DNA of 64,000 nt from Trichomonas vaginalis G3 (Eukaryota > Parabasalia > Trichomonadida > Trichomonadidae), in the NCBI RefSeq assembly GCF_026262505.1, contig NC_067203.1:1798001-1862000 (forward strand), written 5' to 3'. The number at the start of each line of letters is the position of its first letter. Within the stretch, counting starts at the first letter, position 1. The position numbers were made by a program, and so were the translations under genes. The notes below the pieces were generated by a model. That model was not told the DNA's origin and made no database searches. It was given only the letters and a program-made list of their open reading frames with translations. This document shows positions 18,271-26,952 of the stretch, piece by piece.

Positions 18271-18525
18271 TTAATTCATATGGACAGTTTTTTTCTTTAC
18301 AATGATTTGCTTAAATTGAGAAGAGGAACCCAGCAGTGATTTTATTTTCCATTTTGCAGTGTTTAAATCACGAAGAATTAAATTTAAATCAAACTTTCCC
18401 GAATTAAAACCTATGATATTCACTTTATTGAATTCCTCATCTAGAAGTTCTTTAAATGCTTCCTTCTGTTTTTCATTTAATGTATGGGACAAAGTCCCCG
18501 CCGTTTGGTCCGTTTGCGGCTTCAT
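18271..18525 (-). CDS. DNA polymerase B exonuclease region, piece (fossil part)
   Basis: An 84-residue stretch with VNIIGFNSGKFDLNLILRDL, the N-x-x-x-F-D exonuclease II motif of proofreading family-B polymerases. It belongs to the polymerase region of the element. Confidence 0.75.
   Translation of the reverse strand: MKPQTDQTAGTLSHTLNEKQKEAFKELLDEEFNKVNIIGFNSGKFDLNLILRDLNTAKWKIKSLLGSSSQFKQIIVKKKTVHMN
18486..18498. repeat. Hairpin with AAA loop inside the polymerase region
   Basis: GGGAC-AAA-GTCCC, followed directly by a less perfect GC-rich pair (GCCG...CGGC). It resembles the other double-hairpin copies. Confidence 0.6.
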
Positions 18526-18656
18526 TAATTCTTCATATTGTTCAATATTTGATTTAGCAACTAATGAACAGGTTGAAAATAAAAATTCAATCCAATCAGA
18601 GATGAACGAATCACTTGATGTTAAGCAAAAATTCCTCGTAAATGTTTTATCACGGT

Positions 18657-19262
18657 CTACGACCTCGCGCTTCGGTCTGAAAGACCTTCAGGACTCAAAG
18701 AGTCCGTTTGGGCTTTATTTTGACAGTTTGATGATACCATAAATGGTTTTAAGTAAGCGTTCAAAGTTGCACATTCAGAAAGTTGAAGTTCTTCTTTAGT
18801 CTCTAATGTTTCGAAGTCAAAAGTAATATAATATCTTGTTGGTTTATAATATTCCTGCAAATTATGTGCTAATAGCCATTGATATATCTTCTGTTTCGTG
18901 ATATGTGGTGCATATGGTTGTTGTGTGTTTTGCAATTGAACGTCTTGAATTAATCTTCCATTATTTTCTTTACATTTCTCAAATGCTTTAAAAATCTTCT
19001 TTGGTTTTCCTTTCTGGGTCATCACGGATAGAATATACTTCTTTTTGCAAAAGGGGCAAACTTTATATCCTGTGAGTGCTTCAACGTCTGTAATTCTGTC
19101 AGCGTGAAGTTTTCCACATGGACTCTGTGTTAATAAAATATTTACTGTTTCAAATTCTGGATCTATCATTATTGATTCCACTAATGGAAAGTCTACCTTA
19201 TTTATGTCTACGTCTTCTGGTTGAGGGTCACAATATAAAAAATCAATATTAACGTTTAACAT
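18657..19262 (-). CDS. DNA polymerase B N-terminal and exonuclease I region, piece (fossil part)
   Basis: A 201-residue stretch. A CxxC pair (VCPFCKKKY) sits near residue 74, and YYITFDFETLE (exonuclease I, D-x-E) near residue 147. Coding-like sequence begins upstream at a TACATAAATG near 19446. It belongs to the polymerase region of the element. Confidence 0.75.
   Translation of the reverse strand: MLNVNIDFLYCDPQPEDVDINKVDFPLVESIMIDPEFETVNILLTQSPCGKLHADRITDVEALTGYKVCPFCKKKYILSVMTQKGKPKKIFKAFEKCKENNGRLIQDVQLQNTQQPYAPHITKQKIYQWLLAHNLQEYYKPTRYYITFDFETLETKEELQLSECATLNAYLKPFMVSSNCQNKAQTDSLSPEGLSDRSARS
18674..18705. repeat. Double-hairpin element, copy 5
   Basis: GGTCT-GAA-AGACC, 4 nt, then GGACTC-AAA-GAGTCC, both perfect. 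It lies in the polymerase region. Confidence 0.85.
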
Positions 19263-19687
19263 TCTTGCTAACCTCTCACTTTCTGATGAAATGTCAAATC
19301 CTTCATATGCATCTATGGCTTCATTTAAATAACTTCTACGAGTTTTAGGATTAACACCATCAGGAATGTTATAGAAGCGTTTAAATAACCTTCTACCTTC
19401 GTCTTATTTGATTATCATTCATTTTAGCTGTTCCGTTTTTGTTCATTTATGTAAGAATAAAAATTAAAAAATAAATAAAAATAAAGTTTATTTTTTTTAA
19501 AGTCCAGGGCTAAAGTCCATAAAATGAATTAAGAACACATAAATTTTTATCATCTGCGACGTGACGAATACATTTTAATTTACTCAAGAATGCGTACCCT
19601 GATACATTAAATCTAATTCCTGTCTTATTTAATTTCACAACTTTGAAAAGGAATGTATGAATAGCTATAAAATGATGAGATGATGTT

Positions 19688-20143
19688 TTAGGTGGTTGCT
19701 TCCATTTTTTCTGAAATAAATGAATAAATATAATGTTTATAAGTTTTCATATCTTTTATATTCTTAAATAACGAATGGTATAGACCTTTCAACTTCGTCT
19801 TCTTCGGTGCTGTTCTTTCATATGAAACATTATTAGTATCTTCAATAATGAAACCACAATCGCATAAAATTTTATATGTAACAATTGTTTCTTTTGATAT
19901 TTTATCTAACAAATCAAAAACTTTATCAACACCTGCACATTTATTTAAATAATAATTTGTGTAAATATCATGGTCTTCTTTCTTAATCGTATTTGTTGCA
20001 TATGTTACATTTTTCAGTGCTTTTTTGAATTTTTCAGAATCAAGAGGAGGTGAAAGTAATAATACATGGATAATCTCCATCGTCAATAAATTGTAACTTA
20101 TGTTTATGAATAAATTTTGTGCCTTCTTCTGAAAGTGTTTCAT
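19688..20143 (-). CDS. Unrecognised Polinton 1 protein (fossil part)
   Basis: A 151-residue stretch. SEKFKKALKNVTYATNTIKK and YKILCDCGFIIEDTNNVSYE look coding, and coding-like sequence continues to about 19500. The family is unknown. Upstream of the polymerase one might expect a terminal or accessory replication protein, but nothing in the sequence proves it. Confidence 0.4.
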   Translation of the reverse strand: MKHFQKKAQNLFINISYNLLTMEIIHVLLLSPPLDSEKFKKALKNVTYATNTIKKEDHDIYTNYYLNKCAGVDKVFDLLDKISKETIVTYKILCDCGFIIEDTNNVSYERTAPKKTKLKGLYHSLFKNIKDMKTYKHYIYSFISEKMEATT

Positions 20144-20246
20144 CTATTTCACCATCTAATAAATTTTTAGTAGATTCCAAAAAGTAATTTTTATATCTTT
20201 CTTCATGAGATTTTTGAACTTCTGATTCTGAAGCTGGGATATTCAT
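20040..20246 (-). CDS. Unrecognised acidic-helical segment (fossil part)
   Basis: Sixty-eight residues (MNIPASESEVQKSHEERYKN and on), partly overlapping the previous stretch in another frame. It is probably the front part of the same gene region. Confidence 0.4.
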   Translation of the reverse strand: MNIPASESEVQKSHEERYKNYFLESTKNLLDGEIDETLSEEGTKFIHKHKLQFIDDGDYPCIITFTSS

Positions 20247-20254
20247 TAAACCCT

Positions 20255-20461
20255 CTACTTCATTCTCATTATATTTTCAACTTCTCTTAATTCCTTAATT
20301 TTTTCATCTATTTCATCTCTTATTTTTTCCAGTCTTTCAATTTCATCATATTCATCATCTTTAATCCGTTCTTCATAATATTCAGGGAAAACATCAGGTT
20401 CTTTAGGTTTTTCTTCTTCAGATGTGGGATATAAGAAATTTATAACATCATCTTTATTCAT
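20255..20461 (-). CDS. Acidic coiled-coil protein (fossil part)
   Basis: Sixty-eight residues, strongly acidic with a heptad-like stretch (EIERLEKIRDEIDEKIKELR). Coding-like sequence lies upstream to the ATG inside the right inner repeat (about 20617), with an EF-hand-like NDLDYDGKMNKDDVINFL. Broken. Confidence 0.4.
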   Translation of the reverse strand: MNKDDVINFLYPTSEEEKPKEPDVFPEYYEERIKDDEYDEIERLEKIRDEIDEKIKELREVENIMRMK

Positions 20462-20610
20462 TTTTCCATCATAATCTAAATCATTTAATAACTCCGCGAA
20501 TTTTTGACAATTTTCTTAAATAATATTTATTAACTTCATAACTCGCCTCCTCTAAATATCCTTTATTTCCTCGTTTGTGAATCCCAATTTTTTAACGTCG
20601 TTAGTCTTGA

Positions 20611-20684
20611 CACTCATTTTCATACGAATTAAAAAAATAAATTATTCAAAAAATGTAAGACATGAATTTTTAAAGTTTATTTTT
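20611..20684 (-). repeat. Inner inverted repeat of Polinton 1, right copy
   Basis: Reverse complement of 4076-4149. It also places an ATG (reading ATGAGTG leftward) at its inner edge. Confidence 0.9.
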
Positions 20685-20871
20685 TTATTTTTTTTTTATT
20701 TTTTTTATTTCATTATGTATGGGTTTAGTGAAAATTTCTTACGATTCTGAAAATTTTTAAATCTTGATTTATTCAAAAACGTAAGAATAAAAACCGTAAA
20801 AATCATACATTTTTTACTTCATATGTAAAAAAAAATGATACAAAATCGCTCAAAAATGTATGAATTCTTAC

Positions 20872-20912
20872 GTTTACAAAAAAAGTCACAAAACCCTTCA
20901 ACATATACTACT
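20872..20912 (-). repeat. Polinton 1 right terminal inverted repeat
   Basis: The reverse complement begins AGTAGTATATGTTG and contains TTTTGTGACTTTTTTTGTAA, matching the left tip with a few differences. This fixes the right edge of the element. Confidence 0.75.
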
Positions 20913-21317
20913 ATCATAAATTAATAAAACCAGTGAGAATCTAAACATGAAAGTTTGATACCAATGCATTTCTAATTCACACTATATTATTGATAAATTT
21001 AATTTTATATATAGAGGACAACACCCACACTTTTCCTCCCTTTAAATGAAATTGAAAGAACTTTGGAGGAATATATATCTTCGCACTACAGATCACCAAA
21101 TTTTATTCAACATATCTTCGCACTACAAATCAAAATGAGACTTATAAAATTCTAGTATCCCATATACATCATCATTGTATTCCTCATATAGAATCTAATG
21201 AATATCATTTTGGTTGATGTTTTTTGAGCTTTTACGACTATTTTTTTTTGAAAATTTTGAACAATAAATTTTACGATAATAATTTTTTTTGAAATTTTTT
21301 TCAGTTCACAAATCATC
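20913..21317. other. Host leader region between Polinton 1 and the first ankyrin gene
   Basis: No gene. A direct repeat ATATCTTCGCACTACA occurs near 21076 and 21112. Before the ankyrin start, TTCACAAATCATCATG has the TCA-rich look of trichomonad start regions, unlike the TAAATG style of the Polinton genes. Confidence 0.5.
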
Positions 21318-23278
21318 ATGACTGAGAGTGACTTTAATATTTCAGAACTTTTTGAATTAACGAAAGATTACACTGATACTTTTAAAGCATTCTACAGGCT
21401 TCATACTTTCGACGAAGATGAAATTGACAAAATTTACAAAGATATCAAAAACAAAATCATCGAAACAAAAATAATTTCTCCATCAACATTTGTCAAATCT
21501 ATTTCATATGCAATACAATATAACAATCGTTATTTGATGTCATACTTTCGGATTTTCGAAAAATTATATGAAGATTATCAACCAAATAATGTTAATTTTG
21601 AATATTTATGTCATGGATTTGATAAGCTTATTTACGACAAATATAAAATTTCATATTTGAAAAAAACCGAATATGAAAATTGTTCCATAGAATTCCTCAA
21701 CGAAAACACAATTTACAGATCAATAATGGAAGATGACATTAAATCATTTATAGGTTTCACAGAAAGGAGTGGATTTGATGAAAAACAAGTCATTGAAAAT
21801 GATTTCTTTCCTTATAAATATCATAAGAATACATTGATTGAATTATGTTGTTATTATGGTTCTGTAAACTGCTTTAAGTTTTTGATCACTAAATTTAAAC
21901 CAAAAATCACAAAAACATGCCTTAGATATTCATTTTTAGGAGGAAATCAAGAAATAGTAATGGAATGTCTTAAATATAAAACACCAGATGAGGATTGCCT
22001 GGAAAATGCAGTTGTTTCACACAACAATGACTTTGTCAGTTTTTTGCTCACATAATACGATATACAATTTTATAAAAATTATTGTCTCATATTCAATAAT
22101 ATTGATGCATGCTTGATATATTTTGATTTTAAAAGAATTTTCAAAGAATATTTGTATTGGATTTGCCAATTTAAAATACCATCTCTTTGCGAATATTTCA
22201 TTTTGCATGGCGCAGATATTTATCGTGAAGGTTATAAATTCAATTCAGCAACTTATTATATAGTAGAGTATGGATGGAAAGAAATATTAGAACTTTTTAT
22301 TTCACGTGGATTAGATATCAATAAAGCAAAATTTCTTTTTGTTGCTGCGGAATTTAATTGTAAAGAAATGGTTGAAATTCTCCTTGCAAACGGTGCGGAT
22401 GTAAATTCGAATGATTATGAATTTAAAAAGACACCCATTCTTATTGCTGTAGAGAATAATTCTAACAAAGTGATTGATATTCTTTATTCACATGGTGCTG
22501 ATATCAATGTATATGATGATGAAGGAAGAGGTGTTCTTTATTATGCAGCAAGAACTAATAATGTTGAGAAAGCAGAATTCTTCATATCACATGGCCTAGA
22601 TCTAAATAAAGATCCTTCAAAAGTGACCAAAGCTCTTATTGTTGCAGTGAGAAACAATCGCAGAGAAATGGTGGAATTTCTTATTTCACACGGTGCAAAT
22701 GTAAATCCTGCAGATGGAGAGAATGAAGGACCTCTTCATTATGCAATAGAGGATGACAACGCCAGCATCGCAGAACTTCTTATTTCCCATGGAGCTGATT
22801 TAAATGCAATTTTTTGTTGCAGCAGAACATATCTTCAATATGCAGTGTGCAAAAAAGCCTATGAAGTTACAAAACTTCTTATTTCACACGGTTCTGACAT
22901 TCATAAAATCAATTATTATGGTCAAACCCTTCTTCACACTGCTGCAAGAAATGGTGACGAAAAAATGGCTGAATATCTTATTTCTCTTGGATTAGATGTC
23001 AATGCAAAAGATCAAGATGGACAAACTGCTCTTCATGCATCAGCATATAAAAATTCAGTGATGTGCCACAATTACTTATATCACATGGCATTGATATTGA
23101 AGCGAAGGATAATTCAGGCAAAACAGCACTATATATTGCAAAAGAACATATCTTAATTAATGGAAAAGCTTTAATCGAATTACTTGAATCCCATGGATCT
23201 CATGTTGATGACAGTGAAATAGAAGTAATTGAACCACCTATGATATTATATTCCCCTGGCGTCATGTTTGATTTTTAA
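21318..23278 (+). pseudogene. DUF3447-plus-ankyrin-repeat protein gene, interrupted
   Basis: Host gene of the large trichomonad ankyrin family. Residues 1-245 form the DUF3447-type N-terminal region (ELCCYYGSVNCFKFLI; CLRYSFLGGNQEIV; CLENAVVSHNNDFV). About nine ankyrin repeats follow (pattern A-E-L-L-I-S-H-G-A-D-L-N). One in-frame TAA at 22053-22055 splits the frame, and reading continues directly after it. A single frameshift near 23060 separates the last repeat and tail (ISHGIDIEAKDNSGKTALYI), which ends at 23278. Only two lesions in 2 kb means recent loss or sequence error. Ankyrin repeats bind other proteins; the partner is unknown. Confidence 0.85.
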
Positions 23279-24644
23279 ATTACAAATTCAATAATTTAAC
23301 AAATAAAAAATAATTCAAAATTAAATTTAATATTTGTTCATTATATAAGGATGCAGACTTGGCAATTCTTAAAAAATTTTCCGGCGAAATTGGCGTCCGA
23401 AGGGTGCCAATTTTGCCCGATAAGATGCATATATCATAGTTATAAGTATTTGGTTTTATGACTTATTTTTTTTCTCCTTTTTCTCCATGGCTCTATATTA
23501 GTCAAAATTTTTTCAAATTATGATACAATTTAGCCGGTTTTTATCAGAATTTTGATTTTGGAATTGATGCATATCGAAATATATAGCAAAATCCGAAAGA
23601 AGTTTGATTGGTATAGGGTTGCAAATTTGGAAAAAAGTGAGAAGTTTCCAATCTCAAAAAAACACAACTTCTAAAAGACGATTATAAAAAAATTATTTTT
23701 TTACTTTACATTTTGAAATCCAGAACTTTTTTGGAATTTTTTCGGTGTCTTTCATAACAGCCAATACATACGATAATATATACTGAGCCATTTAAACCAT
23801 GATTTGAGCATCTTTAAGAATTAGCAATGCTAATGACCTAATCGTTGTCCGGAAATTTCCTTTGGAAGTTTCCAAAATTCTTGGCTTATTAAATTTAAGA
23901 GAGAATTGGAGAAAATTCAAGGGCTGGAAGTAACGTTCACTTTTTGGAAGTTATTAAAATATGTTTTAAAGTGCATTTAGAAACGATATTCTACAACATT
24001 TCATTATAAAAAATTGAATTCAAGAAGAAGTTTTTTGAAGCTGTAAAATAATTTTTAATAAAAATGCATAAAATAGTATATTGAACATATTTGGTATCAA
24101 AAAATTGAATAAAGGAAAAAGTTTTTGGAAGTTAATTTGAATTGTTTACATTTTTTTCTTGATCTGGAAGTAAATAAAAATTCACCATTTCATGTATGCT
24201 ATAAAGAGGTCATTCACAATATTTCATGTATGCTATAAAGAGGTCATTCACAATATTTCATGTACACATTATAGTTGATTGAAAGAAAGATTCCCAAAAT
24301 TTGGAATCTTATTTTGCTTCCTAAGAAGAGATTGAAAACAACAGTGGAGGAATTGCATCTTATATCTTTAATATTATGTTTTCACTCTTTAGATTACCAA
24401 TTATATAAACATTTGTAAATGAAATTGTTTTGATTTCTTCCTTTTCTTTTGCATTATAAAGAATATTCAATACCTTTCGAAATATAGTAAATTTCATCAA
24501 TATCAATTAAAGTTAGATATAGTGATTATAGAAATAATTTAATTATTTATCATACAAGCATATTTATCTTATGAACAAGCATTACATATCATATAAATCT
24601 TAACAACAAATGAATATTCATATAATCTTTTAACTTCCAGAAAA
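23279..24644. other. Non-coding host sequence with a 34-bp tandem duplication
   Basis: No gene. A 34-bp unit starting ATTTCATGTATGCTATAAAG is duplicated in tandem at 24187-24254. GGGTTGCAAATTTGGA near 23617 recurs inverted near 26893, on the other side of the transposon. Confidence 0.6.
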
Positions 24645-25078
24645 GGCGTCAAAAATTTTCTCACTGGGTTTTTGTCTATCAATCCCAGCTCATTATATAC
24701 GCAACCAATCAAAACTCTGATATGGGAGTCCAAGGCTAACTTTTTGTTGTCTACCTAATAAAAGAGGAAGCAGCATTAGTGAGAATAATCGCAAATATTC
24801 AATTTAAATTATCTTTTTATTCTTAATTTAAAGTGACAAAAAGAATAAAAAACCTATTCTAAGACATGTTGTTATGTAAATGAGACTAGACATCATATTT
24901 TATGTTATGAAAAAAAAATATTTAGAATTTTAGAACAAAATAAATAGAAAAAATAGCATAACTTATGGATGTGCGTATATTAAATTTAATAAATTAAGAG
25001 AAATTATTTTTGGCGCCAAAATTATTCGTTAACTCTCAAATTTTTCTGAGTCAATAAGCCGCCAAAAAAGTGTCATTT
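24645..25078 (+). repeat. Transposon left TIR
   Basis: 434 bp, the reverse complement of 26442-26875. Confidence 0.9.
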
Positions 25079-26184
25079 TGTTTCGTTAGAGAAAGATGAA
25101 TTGTCCATGTCATCCAATCGGGAACAAGGGGGATGGGGATTAGATGATAAAGAAGCAATTCATGCTCTCTATCTGAAGCAATCAGACTTACCAGCAACAA
25201 TGTGAATCAGTCTTTCACTGAATGAGTAGGTGTTGGAAGAACTGTTCTCTAAAGCGATACAGTTGCGCTACATGTTCGTCAACTTGTCTAGAAATAAATA
25301 TATCATTTGTTTTATACGTTTTTTCGTAATAAATCTATTTGTATTTGTTGTATTTGAGTATGAAGATAACAAAAACTACGGCATAAGACGCAGTACACTG
25401 GGCTTCGTTGCCATTTTATTTACCATGTTAAGAATAAACTTAACAGACATGCTTTGTTTTCGACGAAGCCATCTAAAATAACGTACATCTAAATAAAACT
25501 AAAAAACTGTAAAATTTCTTTATTTGATAGTATACTTCAAATTATGCACTATACCTTCTAGAATTCTATAACACTCTTTGCATATAATTTTTTTAAAAAA
25601 AGTTATATCTCGACAAAAATATGATTTATCAATAGAGTATGTAAAATAAAACTCATTCGCAGTATTAAAAAATCGTAAATCTTTCCAAAAAATTTTGAAT
25701 TACAAATTTTAAAACTTAAAACAACATTTTTTGAAGCGAAAAAACGAAATCTAATTTTTTTTGGAAAATTTAGAATAAATAGAGCTCTTTAACTCGTCGA
25801 ATACAAATTGTTTTCAAGTTTTTTTCAACCGGAAATTGAACTTTTAGAGTTTATACAATAAGATTCACATGAAAAAATACGGGTTTAACAAAGAAATCAC
25901 CAATATAAAGGTTTTTTAGTAGAACGAGATTGATAAAAACTATGGTATGATAAAAAGACGATAATTTTTTTGGCGGGATAATTGAAGAATATGAATGATT
26001 CGAATTACAGACATACTCTAGTCCGAAACTTACTATGGTTCGTGACTTATTTTTGACACAGAATAGCTGTAGACTAAGGCTTACTCTAGATCCAGACTTA
26101 TTATACAATTAAATTTGCTTTTGGAATAAGACTTAATTTTAGTTACAAACTTATCTTAATATCAGACTTATATTTAGAATCAGA

Positions 26185-26304
26185 CTTACATTTCAAGTCA
26201 GACTTACTTTCGTCCGAAACTTACATTTCAAGTCAGACTTACTTTCGTCCGAGACTTACATTTCAAGTCAGACTTACTTTCGTCCGAGACTTACATTTCA
26301 AGTC
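26185..26304. repeat. 35-bp tandem array inside the transposon
   Basis: Three full copies and a partial one of a unit starting CTTACATTTCAAGTCAGACT. Looser relatives (GACTTA every 16-20 bp) extend upstream to about 26030. Confidence 0.85.
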
Positions 26305-26441
26305 CAAGGAAAAGAGACTATTGATGACTTACTTTCCATCGATGGTGCACAACAGCAAGGAGGGGATTGGTGGGTTTGGGGAAATTCGCTGAGGCACTAG
26401 TGTCCGGATTGTTCGTCAAATAGGTTTCCTTTCCTATAAAG

Positions 26442-26875
26442 AAATGACACTTTTTTGGCGGCTTATTGACTCAGAAAAATTTGAGAGTTAACGAATAATT
26501 TTGGCGCCAAAAATAATTTCTCTTAATTTATTAAATTTAATATACGCACATCCATAAGTTATGCTATTTTTTCTATTTATTTTGTTCTAAAATTCTAAAT
26601 ATTTTTTTTTCATAACATAAAATATGATGTCTAGTCTCATTTACATAACAACATGTCTTAGAATAGGTTTTTTATTCTTTTTGTCACTTTAAATTAAGAA
26701 TAAAAAGATAATTTAAATTGAATATTTGCGATTATTCTCACTAATGCTGCTTCCTCTTTTATTAGGTAGACAACAAAAAGTTAGCCTTGGACTCCCATAT
26801 CAGAGTTTTGATTGGTTGCGTATATAATGAGCTGGGATTGATAGACAAAAACCCAGTGAGAAAATTTTTGACGCC
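26442..26875 (-). repeat. Transposon right TIR
   Basis: 434 bp, the reverse complement of 24645-25078; ends in GACGCC. Confidence 0.9.
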
Positions 26876-26952
26876 AAATTTATGCTGTGCTTCCAAATTT
26901 GCAACCCTAGATTGGTAAACAAATTTGAATTTTCGATTTTTTTTTTGATCAT

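Larger units (their letters stand above)
3333..20912. mobile_element. Polinton/Maverick element 1, fossil, about 17.6 kb
   Basis: The ends are inverted repeats starting AGTAGTA (3333-3371 and 20872-20912), the AG-start style of Polinton termini. A second, almost perfect inverted repeat lies further in (4076-4149 and 20611-20684). Parts in order: module protein, small amphipathic proteins, double-jelly-roll-type capsid gene, A32-like packaging ATPase, conserved proteins, penton-like candidate, tail-fibre-like gene, small genes, retroviral-type integrase and protein-primed-type DNA polymerase B. No adenovirus-type protease was recognised. The element is broken, with roughly twenty breaks, though the ATPase and some small genes look whole. 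The near-identity of the inner repeat suggests moderate age. No matching 6-bp target duplication was found. Confidence 0.88.
24645..26875. mobile_element. Non-autonomous DNA transposon with 434-bp terminal inverted repeats
   Basis: The ends are 434-bp inverted repeats (24645-25078 and 26442-26875) that look identical base for base, with outer tip GGCGTCAAAAATTTTCTCAC. The 1.36-kb centre has no transposase-like frame, only short frames and a 35-bp tandem array. Long TIRs recall Mutator-like elements, but I find no clear 9-10-bp target duplication, so the superfamily stays open. Identity of the arms implies recent movement or gene conversion. It sits between two ankyrin genes. Confidence 0.85.

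Noticed and set aside
3333-20912. CRISPR array or LTR retroelement as an explanation for the repeats
   Set aside because: Repeats are palindromes, coding stalk repeats or terminal inverted repeats; no regular spacers, no reverse transcriptase and no direct long terminal repeats seen.
25230-25481. 83-residue hydrophobic frame in the transposon centre
   Set aside because: No transposase features; AT-rich chance frame in a non-autonomous element.
24645-26875. Firm Mutator assignment of the transposon
   Set aside because: Long TIRs fit, but flanks GAAAA and AAATT show no 9-10-bp duplication.
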